This document shows, piece by piece, positions 46,640 to 55,510 of a stretch of DNA of 64,000 bases. Below the pieces are notes generated by a model. It was not told the DNA's origin. It did no database searches and saw nothing but the letters and a program-made list of their open reading frames with translations. Each line of letters begins with the position of its first letter. The first letter of the stretch is position 1. A program made the translations under genes and the position numbers. The DNA comes from Canicola haemoglobinophilus (GTDB lineage Bacteria; Pseudomonadota; Gammaproteobacteria; Enterobacterales; Pasteurellaceae): contig NZ_MUXZ01000004.1 of the NCBI RefSeq assembly GCF_002015075.1, positions 158,565-222,564 on the forward strand, given 5' to 3'.

Positions 46640-47644
46640 ATGGAACATTTCGGCTTCCCTATCGAAACAATTATTGTTTTTTTCAGCGTTATTCTGCTCT
46701 CCGTTTACCTCGATTTATTTGCTCACCGCAATACCAAAGAAATTAGCGTTAAAGATGCGACACTTTGGTCTCTTTTCTGGATTGGGCTCGCTTTAGCTTT
46801 TTATGCCTATTTGTGGATTCGCTTTAGTAAAAATGATGCCGATCTCTATCTTGCTGGTTATGTATTAGAGAAAAGTTTGTCGGTAGATAACCTAATGGTA
46901 TTCATGGCAATTTTTTCATCCTTTGGTATCACAGGAAAACTACAACATCGCATTCTATACTGGGGAATTGTGGGAGCCTTAATCTTCCGAGCAATCTTTG
47001 TTGTTGCTGGAACCGCTCTTTTCTCTTTAAGTCCTTGGATTGGTTTTGGTTTTGCTGCATTTGTAATCTGGAGCGGTTGGAAAATGTTGGCAAGCAGTGG
47101 CGATGATGATGAAGAAATTGAAGATTATTCAAACCACTGGAGTGTTCTCTGGACGGGGAAAGTAATGCCCGTTTATACCAAATTATTTGGTGATCGTTTC
47201 TTAGTAAAACATTCCGAACTTTCAGAAGAACAGATTGCTTCAACTACTCGTAAAGGTTTACGTTATGTTACACCCGCATTCCTATGCCTAATGGCAATTG
47301 AAACCTCTGATGTTGCTTTTGCCTTTGACTCCGTTCCAGCTGTAATTGCGGTAACTCAAGAACCACTACTTGTTTATGCGGCAATGATCTTCGCTATTCT
47401 TGGTTTGCGTAGTCTTTACTTTATTTTAGCAGCATTAACGAAATATCTTGTTCACCTTGAGAAAGCCGTTATTGCTTTACTCTTCTTTATCGGTGTCAAA
47501 ATGGGTATCCAATCTTGGAATCATGCTCTTGGTGATACAGGTATTCATATTAGCCCAAATATGAGTCTCTATATTGTACTTGGTACATTAGCAGTTGGCG
47601 TTATTGCTTCACTCATTTTCCCAGAGAAAAAATCTGAAGAATAA
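46640..47644 (+). CDS. terC: TerC-family membrane protein
   Basis: Integral membrane protein of the TerC/Alx/YkoY family (metal, notably manganese, export or sensing; tellurite resistance in ter loci). About nine helices; conserved acidic motifs EKSLSVDNLMVF and ETSDVAFAFDSVPA carry the membrane aspartates likely to bind metal. I use ATG 46640, 9 nt after AAGGA; the in-frame ATG at 46631 directly abuts that site. 334 aa. First gene of the Ter-type operon. Confidence 0.92.
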   Translation: MEHFGFPIETIIVFFSVILLSVYLDLFAHRNTKEISVKDATLWSLFWIGLALAFYAYLWIRFSKNDADLYLAGYVLEKSLSVDNLMVFMAIFSSFGITGKLQHRILYWGIVGALIFRAIFVVAGTALFSLSPWIGFGFAAFVIWSGWKMLASSGDDDEEIEDYSNHWSVLWTGKVMPVYTKLFGDRFLVKHSELSEEQIASTTRKGLRYVTPAFLCLMAIETSDVAFAFDSVPAVIAVTQEPLLVYAAMIFAILGLRSLYFILAALTKYLVHLEKAVIALLFFIGVKMGIQSWNHALGDTGIHISPNMSLYIVLGTLAVGVIASLIFPEKKSEE

Positions 47645-47653
47645 GGATATTTT

Positions 47654-48022
47654 ATGTTTGTAAAAAATTTAACAATTTTAACCGCTTGTTTAGGTTTTAT
47701 GAGTGTAGCGGTTGCTCAACGTTATACCGCTCCACCAACATCTTCAACAACAGGGTACGTCCCTGTCATTAGCGATCAACAAATGGAACAATGCGTGGAA
47801 ATTTATAACCAAGCGAAGTGGTTAGATGAAGAATTATCTCGCACTTCGGTTAATCAATATTCAAGCTACGAAGTGAATGCTTATAACCAAAAAGCGGATA
47901 AACATAGACAACTAACTTCTTGGTTTAATCAGAACTGTGCAGGTAAACAATCTCAATCTGCATGTAAGGCCGCTCAAGAATTAAATCGTAAGAATGGTTT
48001 ACCAACACAATCTTGTTATTGA
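47654..48022 (+). CDS. Secreted four-cysteine protein of unknown function
   Basis: 122 aa with an N-terminal signal peptide (cleavage near SVAVA before QRYTAPP), then a small mature protein rich in Gln, Asn, Ser and Tyr with four cysteines (in QMEQC, NQNC, SAC and QSC), which could form two disulfides in the periplasm. I do not recognise the family. It lies 9 bp after terC and 28 bp before the first vWA gene, so it is an operon member. Confidence 0.8.
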   Translation: MFVKNLTILTACLGFMSVAVAQRYTAPPTSSTTGYVPVISDQQMEQCVEIYNQAKWLDEELSRTSVNQYSSYEVNAYNQKADKHRQLTSWFNQNCAGKQSQSACKAAQELNRKNGLPTQSCY

Positions 48023-48050
48023 TGATATATGAATTGATTAGGAGAACATT

Positions 48051-48689
48051 ATGCGTCGTTTACCCGTTTATTTATTAGTAGATACTTCTGGCTCAATGAT
48101 GGGCGAGGCAATTGAGTCTGTTAGAAATGGATTGCAGATGTTGGTATCAGCTTTACGTCAAGATCCTTATGCTTTGGAAACAGCTTATTTATCTGTGATT
48201 ACATTTAACACCACAGCAAAACAAGTGACACCATTAACAGAATTAATGAGTTTCCAAATTCCTGATTTACAAGCGAGTGGCGTTACTGCAATGGGTGGTG
48301 CTTTAAGTTTACTTGTAGACTGTATCAATAGAGAGGTGCAAAAAGGCTCTTCGGAAGTGAAGGGAGATTGGAAACCTGTTGTGTTCTTACTTTCAGATGG
48401 TCTACCTACCGATGATTTACAACAAGGCATCAATGCTATCCGCACAGTAAAAACAGGTACTTTTGTTGCATGTGCCGCAGGTGCTGGTGCGGATACGAAT
48501 GTGTTAAAGCAAATTACAGAAAGTGTCGTTTCTCTTGATACAGCAGATGCAAATTCTATCAAAGCTTTCTTTAAATGGGTTTCCGCTTCCATTTCGGTAT
48601 CTAGCCAAAAAGTTGACTTAAATAAGAAAGATGTAAGTGGTTTAGGTGAATTACCTCCACCGCCAGCAGAACTGAATATTGTACTTTAA
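48051..48689 (+). CDS. terY: TerY-like von Willebrand factor A protein 1
   Basis: 212-residue vWA domain protein. MIDAS metal site: DTSGS at 11-15, a Thr in GVTAMGG and Asp in LSDGLPTDD. The end, LPPPPAELNIVL, is a proline-rich tail nearly identical to that of the next protein. TerY proteins are found with a PP2C phosphatase and a kinase in Ter stress systems, as here. Cytoplasmic (no signal peptide). Confidence 0.9.
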   Translation: MRRLPVYLLVDTSGSMMGEAIESVRNGLQMLVSALRQDPYALETAYLSVITFNTTAKQVTPLTELMSFQIPDLQASGVTAMGGALSLLVDCINREVQKGSSEVKGDWKPVVFLLSDGLPTDDLQQGINAIRTVKTGTFVACAAGAGADTNVLKQITESVVSLDTADANSIKAFFKWVSASISVSSQKVDLNKKDVSGLGELPPPPAELNIVL

Positions 48690-48761
48690 CCTTATTTAGA
48701 CGGCGGAAGTTATTTCCGTCTTCTATATCTACCACATCTACAACGTTTATTTGGTTTTATT

Positions 48762-49400
48762 ATGTCTAGACGACTTCTCACCTATATTTGTATTGATACT
48801 TCAGGCTCAATGAAAGGAGAGCCAATAGAAGCAGTGAATGTTGGTTTGCAATCACTTCTTTCTGCGTTGCGTCAAAATCCTTATGCATTGGAAAGCGTTT
48901 ATCTCTCTATTTCAACCTTTGATAATCAGATTAAAAATGTTTTACCTCTAACCGCACTTGAAGACGTTATCTTACCAACAATTAGTTGCCCAGATAGTGG
49001 GGCGACCTTCTTAGGTAAAATGTTGGAAGAGTTAGCAAGTGCGGTAAAAAAAGATCGTATTTTAGGTACAGAAACTCAAAAAGGCGATTGGCGTCCTATA
49101 CTTATTTTACTCACCGATGGTAAACCTTCTGATGTGATGGCTTATGAGCAAGCTATTCCAGCAGTGAAATCGCTCAATTTTGGCAACATTGTGGCTTGTG
49201 CTGCTGGCCCCAAAGCTGATCCAAAAGTATTAAAGAAACTGACTGATACAGTGGTGTCGTTAGATACGATGGATGCCAACAGTTTTGCACAATTCTTCCA
49301 ATGGGTTTCAGCTTCTGTTGCTCAAACCAGTGTTAGCGTTGGAGCACCTGCGAATAGTTCCCTTCCTCCTCCTCCAACAGAAATTAACATAGTGTTATAG
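48762..49400 (+). CDS. terY: TerY-like von Willebrand factor A protein 2
   Basis: 212 aa, paralogue of the preceding gene. MIDAS DTSGS at 11-15 in YICIDTSGSMKGE, Thr in GATFLG, Asp in LTDGKPSD; tail LPPPPTEINIVL. A 72-bp gap separates the two genes and holds no clear terminator. The coding region contains the only two perfect uptake signals within the ter operon (about 48949 and 49037). Confidence 0.9.
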   Translation: MSRRLLTYICIDTSGSMKGEPIEAVNVGLQSLLSALRQNPYALESVYLSISTFDNQIKNVLPLTALEDVILPTISCPDSGATFLGKMLEELASAVKKDRILGTETQKGDWRPILILLTDGKPSDVMAYEQAIPAVKSLNFGNIVACAAGPKADPKVLKKLTDTVVSLDTMDANSFAQFFQWVSASVAQTSVSVGAPANSSLPPPPTEINIVL

Positions 49401-49408
49401 GAGATTTT

Positions 49409-50440
49409 ATGCGTCGTTTACCTGTGTATCTCGTCATTGATATTTCTGAGAGTATGGTGGGAGAAAATCTCCGCCAAATGCAAGAAGGAATGAGCCGATT
49501 AGTCAACCAGCTACGTCGTGACCCTTACGCCTTAGAAAGTGTTTATCTCTCGGTAATTGCTTTTGCTGGTGCAGCTGGAACATTAGCCCCTTTAACCGAG
49601 CTTGTTAGTTTTTATCCTCCCCGTTTACCGATTGGTTCTGGCACATCAATTGGTACAGCGTTAAATCATCTAATGGACTGTTTAGATAAAGACATTATTC
49701 GCAACACTGCCGAGAAAAAAGGTGATTGGAAGCCGCTTGTTTATTTTATGTCAGATGGAGCAAGTACTGATGACACTAATTCAGCAATTGTTCGTTGGAA
49801 AAATAGCTATTCGCATAGAGCGAAGCTGATCAATATTGGTATAGGAAAGTATGCAGATCTTTCTACCTTAAATGAAATTAGTGATCTCACTTATCGTTTA
49901 GATGATGCGGATATTGAACAAGTCTATCGTGCACTTTGCGAATCTGTTGCAGATTCTATTTTAAGCCAAAGTCGCTCATTAGGTGTAGACACTCCAGTTT
50001 CGTTGAACAAAGACATTTTAGAAAGCGGTGCAGTTTCTTTAGTAAAAAATAGCGAAGAAGCCACCGCTCTTGACGAGAATTACGCCATTATTACTGGACT
50101 TTGTCGCAAGGTTAAACTGCCTTATTTAATGAAATATGAACGCATAGAGAATGTTTCATTTGGAGAGGCAATATTCCAGTATGTTGGAACTTATGCCGCA
50201 GAGAAAGATTATGAAGATTGGTCAGATCATCGAGTAAACCACAACAAAATTGCTGCGTCGCAACTTTGGGGTGGTGGTGGATGCCCACATTGCGGTTCTC
50301 CGTTTGGGCTGTCCGTTTGCGATTGTGGGCAAATATTTTGTACTGAGGGGGAGGGCGAGGTGGTTTGCCCTAGTTGCCAACAAAGTCTCTATATGAGTAG
50401 TGGTGAAGGCGATTTTGATATTACCCGATCAAGAGGTTAA
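49409..50440 (+). CDS. vWA protein with C-terminal zinc ribbon (TerY-C type)
   Basis: 343 aa. N-terminal vWA domain (1-about 200) with MIDAS DISES at 11-15 and Asp in MSDGAST. A middle region of about 60 residues follows, then a helical-looking segment (about 225-285) and a cysteine cluster from about 291: CPHC, VCDC, IFC and VVCPSC, consistent with one or two zinc-binding knuckles. It is 8 bp after the second terY gene and 3 bp before the phosphatase gene. Confidence 0.88.
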   Translation: MRRLPVYLVIDISESMVGENLRQMQEGMSRLVNQLRRDPYALESVYLSVIAFAGAAGTLAPLTELVSFYPPRLPIGSGTSIGTALNHLMDCLDKDIIRNTAEKKGDWKPLVYFMSDGASTDDTNSAIVRWKNSYSHRAKLINIGIGKYADLSTLNEISDLTYRLDDADIEQVYRALCESVADSILSQSRSLGVDTPVSLNKDILESGAVSLVKNSEEATALDENYAIITGLCRKVKLPYLMKYERIENVSFGEAIFQYVGTYAAEKDYEDWSDHRVNHNKIAASQLWGGGGCPHCGSPFGLSVCDCGQIFCTEGEGEVVCPSCQQSLYMSSGEGDFDITRSRG

Positions 50441-50443
50441 ACG

Positions 50444-52042
50444 ATGCAAAAAGCCAGTGATTATTTTAAACAATTTGAACAATGGTTAGCAAAAGCAGAT
50501 GCGAATTCGCTTGATGCATTTATCAATCAATATGAATACCTCGTTCGTCATTTGGTTGAACTAACAAATCAATTTAGCAATATAACTTCCTTAGATACGG
50601 AACAAAATATGTATATGACGCCTAGTGAGAAAACACCTGTTCAGACAAAATTAGCAGTGATCAATTTAGAGAATGCGAAACAAGATGAATTTTACGTTTG
50701 CTATCAACGTGATGATTTTATCGTTAAAGATGTCAGTTTTTCTAAGGAATGTGGCTTAATATGGAATACAGAGAAAAGGGCCATTGAAGGCATGCCGACT
50801 GAAAGTGGCGAAGTTATCGTTTCATTCTTACTTGAGGATGGAACGACAGTTCAATCTACGCTGTTTATCAACCCAAATCCAAAGAAACTATGGAACAACA
50901 TTCCATCAGATCCTCAAAGTCGTTTTTGGAAACCAGATAATGCCAGCCATAAGATGGATACGCCGCAAGGTACATTGATTGCTGCTCGTCAACGTGGGCG
51001 TTCTCATGCGCATAAAGGCACTTGTTGTGATGATGATTTTGCTCTTGCTTACCATCAACCAACAGGCATTCATTTCTTAGCTGTTGCAGATGGTGCTGGA
51101 AGTGCGGAGTTTTCTCGAGAAGGTTCTAAAGTTGCTGTTAATGCTGCCAAAGAAAAAGTCATTGAATTACTTAATCTACCAGAAAAAAGTTACAAAGCAT
51201 TCCCCGAGTTTTTAACTGAGGAAAGTCTCAAATTTGTTACACAGGGTGTTTTTAACAATGCAGTACAAGCGGCATTTTTAGCCCAACAAAAAACGGCCAC
51301 TGATGCTGCTATAGAGCTGAAATCACTTTCTTGTACCTTATTACTCGCTTTTACCCTGCCTTTGAACGACAACCGTTGGTTTACTGCTTGTTATTGGATT
51401 GGTGATGGAGCCTCTGCCATTTTTAGCCCTGCACAAGCGGAAGTAAAAATATTGGGTGAAGTGGATGCTGGTCAATATTCAGGGGAAACGCAGTTTTTAA
51501 CCTCAAATGAGGCAAACTCAGATCAAATTATTAAGCGTATTTATACGGATATTCGAGATTATCCTCCACTATTAATGCTAATGACAGATGGTGTGTCTGA
51601 TCCTAAATTCCAAACAGATGCTCAGTTACAAAATCCTGAAAAGTGGCAACAATTCTGGGTTGAGTTGAATGAACCTTTAGTAAATAAAGAGGCAGAAAAA
51701 GCATTAGAAGAATGGTTAGATTTCTTTTCTAAAGGGGAACACGATGACCGTACACTCGCTATGTTCATTCCCTCATCAATTTATACAGAAATACGTAACA
51801 ACAAAGAGCAATCTGTAGGAACTATTTCACAAACAATAGAGGATAAAATTGATGGCGTAGTTGAGGCAGACTCTATTGCAAAAGAAGTTGTAAATATTTC
51901 AGCAGAGGCTACCGCTTGTATAGAAAGTGAAAGCAAAGAGGCATTACAGGAGAAGATCTCTAATATTTCATTAGATGAAATATCAGTCTCACAGATCAAA
52001 ATTACCTTGGTAAAAGCAAGTGACCAAGGAGGAGTGGCGTGA
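50444..52042 (+). CDS. PP2C-type protein phosphatase with extra domains
   Basis: 532 aa. Residues 1-about 90 are helical; about 100-145 resemble a putative-Ig (He_PIG-like) repeat (GLIWNTEKRAIEGMPTESG). The PP2C domain (about 180-440) has acidic metal sites in CCDDDFAL, VADGAGSAEFSREG, MTDGVSDP and EHDDRTLAMF. The last 90 residues are acidic and low in complexity. Expected to dephosphorylate targets of the adjacent kinase. The stop overlaps the kinase start by 3-4 nt. Confidence 0.88.
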   Translation: MQKASDYFKQFEQWLAKADANSLDAFINQYEYLVRHLVELTNQFSNITSLDTEQNMYMTPSEKTPVQTKLAVINLENAKQDEFYVCYQRDDFIVKDVSFSKECGLIWNTEKRAIEGMPTESGEVIVSFLLEDGTTVQSTLFINPNPKKLWNNIPSDPQSRFWKPDNASHKMDTPQGTLIAARQRGRSHAHKGTCCDDDFALAYHQPTGIHFLAVADGAGSAEFSREGSKVAVNAAKEKVIELLNLPEKSYKAFPEFLTEESLKFVTQGVFNNAVQAAFLAQQKTATDAAIELKSLSCTLLLAFTLPLNDNRWFTACYWIGDGASAIFSPAQAEVKILGEVDAGQYSGETQFLTSNEANSDQIIKRIYTDIRDYPPLLMLMTDGVSDPKFQTDAQLQNPEKWQQFWVELNEPLVNKEAEKALEEWLDFFSKGEHDDRTLAMFIPSSIYTEIRNNKEQSVGTISQTIEDKIDGVVEADSIAKEVVNISAEATACIESESKEALQEKISNISLDEISVSQIKITLVKASDQGGVA

Positions 52043-53538
52043 GCAAAATTATCACATTAACGGCTACAAATGGTGAAATGATCCAATTTGTCGATGAGGT
52101 CAAGGCACAAGGGGGAATGAAAGATGTTATGTTCTCTCCCAATAAAGATTATGTTGTTGCCTTTTTCCGTGAGCCTGCTGATCCCGCAACAAAAGAGCGG
52201 TTAGAAATAATTACGGGTACTTACCGAGAGCGTATCTTTAATCAAGAAGGCGGAGAGTATCTTAAAAAATTATTTTGCTGGCCAACAGCCGTTGTTGAAC
52301 ATAATGGTAAGTTAGGTGTGGTGAGCCCTTTTTATCGTAACTGCTTTTTCTTTGAATATGGTAGTCGTAATAACGATATGCTTGGTATTAAAGGAAAGGA
52401 TAAAGATGGAAAGTGGTTTGCTAGTAGCAGTAACCGTAATAAGTTTCTTGATCCTAAAGAGCTTGGCGATTGGATGTTACATCTAAAAGTATGCTTAATG
52501 TTGGCTAGAGCCGTTCGCCGTATGCATATGGCAGGTTTAAGCCATAGCGACTTAGGCTATAAAAACTGTTTAATTGATCCAACAACTGGGCAGGCGTGCC
52601 TGATTGATATTGATGGTTTAGTCGTGCCTGGAAAGCATCCTCCAACGGTTGTAGGTACACCAGATTTTATCGCCCCTGAAGTGGTAGCCACGCAATATTT
52701 AGATAGAAGTGATCCAAAACGTAAGCTTCCAAGTAGAACTACGGATCTACATGCTTTGGCTGTATTGATCTATATGTATCTTCTCTATCGACATCCGCTT
52801 CGGGGAGATAAGGTTTTTGATACAAATGACAGTCAAAGAGATGAAGAGCTTGGAATGGGTGAAAAAGCACTCTTTATTGAGCATCCTATCGATAAAAGCA
52901 ACCGTATCAAAACACAGGGCTTAAAACCGAGCGAATTGCCTTGGAAGGATACAGATAAAATTCCTTATACCGTTACGGGTATTTATCTAAGTAAATTATT
53001 TGAAAGAGCCTTTATTGATAGTTTACACAATCCTCATCAACGTCCAACGGCAGATGAATGGGAACAAGCATTGGTTAAAACTGTAGATCTATTACAGCCT
53101 TGCCACAATCCTGATTGTGAGCAGAAATGGTATGCCTTTGATAATTCAACGAAACCGAAATGCCCATTCTGTGGAACAGCACACAAAGGGAAACTTCCCG
53201 TTCTTAATCTTTATTCGGCAGCACCCAACGGCAGCTATCGTCCAGATAATCATCGAATTATGGTTTATAGCGGTCAATCTCTATTTAAGTGGCATTCAGA
53301 TAATCGAGTATTTCCAAATGAAAAATTAAAAACAGAAGATACCAAACGGGTAGGGTATTTTGTTGAACATCAAGGAAGTTGGTGGCTAGTCAATGAAAAC
53401 CTTCCAGAAATGTTTGATGTAAATAATAAGTCTGCTATTCCGATAGGTGAAAAAATTAAACTCGAACAAGATGTCAAAATCCTTCTACAAAAAGGAGAAG
53501 GAGGTAGATTGTTGATGGTACAAATGGCAGGTAACTAA
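52039..53538 (+). CDS. Ser/Thr protein kinase with zinc ribbon (Ter-associated)
   Basis: 499 aa, GTG start overlapping the phosphatase stop (GTGA). Kinase core: catalytic loop HSDLGYKNCL at about 168-177 (HRD becomes HSD), DFG equivalent DIDG near 190, activation segment ending GTPDFIAPEV near 206-215. A zinc ribbon follows (CHNPDC near 354, CPFCG near 374), then about 105 residues that look all-beta and FHA-like (SWWLVNENLPEMFDVNN). Third member of the vWA-PP2C-kinase triad. Confidence 0.88.
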   Translation: MSKIITLTATNGEMIQFVDEVKAQGGMKDVMFSPNKDYVVAFFREPADPATKERLEIITGTYRERIFNQEGGEYLKKLFCWPTAVVEHNGKLGVVSPFYRNCFFFEYGSRNNDMLGIKGKDKDGKWFASSSNRNKFLDPKELGDWMLHLKVCLMLARAVRRMHMAGLSHSDLGYKNCLIDPTTGQACLIDIDGLVVPGKHPPTVVGTPDFIAPEVVATQYLDRSDPKRKLPSRTTDLHALAVLIYMYLLYRHPLRGDKVFDTNDSQRDEELGMGEKALFIEHPIDKSNRIKTQGLKPSELPWKDTDKIPYTVTGIYLSKLFERAFIDSLHNPHQRPTADEWEQALVKTVDLLQPCHNPDCEQKWYAFDNSTKPKCPFCGTAHKGKLPVLNLYSAAPNGSYRPDNHRIMVYSGQSLFKWHSDNRVFPNEKLKTEDTKRVGYFVEHQGSWWLVNENLPEMFDVNNKSAIPIGEKIKLEQDVKILLQKGEGGRLLMVQMAGN

Positions 53539-53572
53539 TTTCTTACTTAATTAATACAAATAAGGAGTAAAA

Positions 53573-54151
53573 ATGGCAATTTCATTAAGTAAAGGACAAA
53601 ACGTCTCGTTAAGTAAAACAGCTCCAAGTTTAAAAAATGTTCTGATTGGATTGGGCTGGGATGCTCGTTCTACGGATGGGCAAGATTTTGACTTAGATGC
53701 AAGCATATTTCTTGTTGGGGAAAATGGCAAAGTGCTATCAGATAGTCACTTTATATTTTATAACCAACTACTTTCACCTTGTGGTGCTGTAGAACATACA
53801 GGAGATAATTTAACGGGTGATGGAGACGGCGACGATGAAAGTGTGATTGTGCGTTTAGATCAGGTTCAAACCAGTGTTAAATCATTATTTGTTACTGTGA
53901 CGATCCACGATGCGGATGCTCGTAAACAGAATTTTGGTCAAGTGAGCAATGCTTTTGTTCGCTTAGTTAATCATGAGACGGGTGAAGAGGTTGTTCGCTT
54001 TGATTTATCCGAAGATTACAGCACAGAAACTGCAATGGTATTTGGTGAGGTGTATCGCCACAATGGAGAATGGAAATTCCGTGCGATTGGTCAAGGATAT
54101 GCTGGAGGTTTATATGCCTTATGCCAACAATATGGTGTTAATGTAGGCTAA
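53573..54151 (+). CDS. terD: TerD-family calcium-binding stress protein
   Basis: 192 aa, close to TerD from ter plasmids: SLSKTAPSLKNVLIGLGWDA, DFDLDASIFL, TGDGDGDDES (Ca2+-binding acidic cluster) and YRHNGEWKFRAIGQGYAGG. Cytoplasmic or membrane-associated proteins of this family bind Ca2+ and support resistance to tellurite, phage and colicins. 34 bp after the kinase gene. Confidence 0.95.
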   Translation: MAISLSKGQNVSLSKTAPSLKNVLIGLGWDARSTDGQDFDLDASIFLVGENGKVLSDSHFIFYNQLLSPCGAVEHTGDNLTGDGDGDDESVIVRLDQVQTSVKSLFVTVTIHDADARKQNFGQVSNAFVRLVNHETGEEVVRFDLSEDYSTETAMVFGEVYRHNGEWKFRAIGQGYAGGLYALCQQYGVNVG

Positions 54152-54166
54152 ATTAAGGAGAAAAAT

Positions 54167-54745
54167 ATGAGTTTAACCCTTGAAAAAGGTCAAAATATTT
54201 CTTTAAATAAAGTTGATCCTGGATTACAAAATGTCATTATTGGATTAGGTTGGGATGCAAGATCAACCGATGGTCAGCCCTTCGATCTTGATGCTAGCAT
54301 CTTTATGGTTAATGAAACTGAAAAAGTACCTTCTAACGGATATTTCGTTTTTTACAACCAAGCAAAATCACCTTGCGGATCAATTATTTACTCTGGCGAT
54401 AATTTGACAGGAGACGGCGATGGTGATGATGAAACTTTGACAGTAAATCTTAGCTCGGTTGATCCTCAAGTTAAATCACTTTTTATTACAGTTACTATTC
54501 ATCAAGCAGAAGAACGTAAGCAAAATTTCGGACAAGTGCGTAATGCTTTTGTTCGTCTTGTTAATCAGGATACGGGAAGAGAAGTTGTTCGTTTTGATCT
54601 TTCTGAAGATTACAGTATCGAAACTGCGATGATTTTTGGTGAACTTTATCGCCATAATGGAGAGTGGAAATTTAGAGCTATAGGACAAGGGTTATCTGGC
54701 GGTCTATTAGGACTATGTCAGCAATATGGTGTAGTTTTGGGATAA
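54167..54745 (+). CDS. TerD/TerE-family protein, second copy
   Basis: 192 aa paralogue of the previous protein (GLGWDARSTDGQPFDLDASI, TGDGDGDDETL, YRHNGEWKFRAIGQGLSGG). 15 bp downstream of terD. A tandem duplicate within the operon; TerE-like by position. Confidence 0.92.
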   Translation: MSLTLEKGQNISLNKVDPGLQNVIIGLGWDARSTDGQPFDLDASIFMVNETEKVPSNGYFVFYNQAKSPCGSIIYSGDNLTGDGDGDDETLTVNLSSVDPQVKSLFITVTIHQAEERKQNFGQVRNAFVRLVNQDTGREVVRFDLSEDYSIETAMIFGELYRHNGEWKFRAIGQGLSGGLLGLCQQYGVVLG

Positions 54746-54759
54746 AAAGGAATAAAAAA

Positions 54760-55342
54760 ATGGCAATTAGTTTACAAAAAGGGCAAAAAATCTCTTTAGA
54801 AAAAGAAGCAGGGCAAACGCTTACTCGTATCATTATGGGACTTGGTTGGGATGCAGCTAAAAAAGGGGGATTATTCGGGCTATTCGGAAGTAACAATAGC
54901 ATTGACTTAGATGCGTCGTGTTTACTATTTAATGACAAAAAAGAACGAGTTGATGTTGTTTGGTTTCGTCAATTAACAAGCCAAAGATGGTAGTATTAAA
55001 CACACTGGTGATAACCGTACAGGCGATGGAGATGGCGATGATGAACAAATTATCGTAGATTTAAATCGAGTTCCAAACTATGTTACTGCGTTAGTATTTA
55101 CTGTAAATAATTTTACTGGACAAAATTTTGAGAAGGTTAGTAATGCCTATTGTCGCATTGTGAATGGATCGAATAATAAGGAAATCGCTCGTTATAACCT
55201 ATCAGCACAAGGTTCTCATACTGCACAAATTATGGCTAAAGTTTATCGTCATAATGGTGAATGGAAAATGCATGCCATTGGTGAAAATGGCTATGGTAGA
55301 ACAGTTGCAGATTTACTTACGGGTATTATTCCTCATCTTTAA
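54760..55342 (+). pseudogene. terZ: Frameshifted TerZ-like gene
   Basis: Starts ATG 54760 (MAISLQKGQKISLEKEAGQ) and reads like TerZ (GLGWDAAKKGGLFGLFGSNN, SIDLDASCLLF, VVWFRQL) up to codon 74, then hits TAG at 54991. An extra base near 54982 (CC in AGCCAAAGAT) explains this: dropping one C gives SKDGSIKHTGDN then RTGDGDGDDE and the rest to TAA at 55340-55342, total about 193 aa, the family length. Either a real frameshift, an assembly error or a rare recoding event. Low divergence beyond the shift suggests it is recent. Confidence 0.85.
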
Positions 55343-55352
55343 ATAAACAAAT

Positions 55353-55385
55353 AAGAGCCTTATCCATCGGATAGTGGCTCTTTTA
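55353..55385 (+). terminator. Terminator of the ter operon
   Basis: AAGAGCC / GGCTCTT, 7-bp stem, 16-nt loop with internal pairing (TATCC/GGATA), then TTTT. Confidence 0.75.
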
Positions 55386-55510
55386 ACTTTCTTTATAAAG
55401 ATATGTGGGTTTAGGTTTTATCACGTTTTTGTCGAGAGAAATTTGTCATATTGTCCACCTTTAACATAGCAAAAGCCAAGAGCAAAATCTGAGCTTTCTA
55501 CTTTTATGTT

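Noticed and set aside
54975..54995. Programmed ribosomal frameshifting in the terZ-like gene
   Set aside because: There is no slippery heptamer or clear stimulatory structure at the shift; a simple one-base insertion explains it better.
55385..55510. Direct repeat of the ffs 3' end as an island right attachment site
   Set aside because: I compared the ffs end (GGTTTCCGCCCATCAAGCC) with this segment and saw no repeat.
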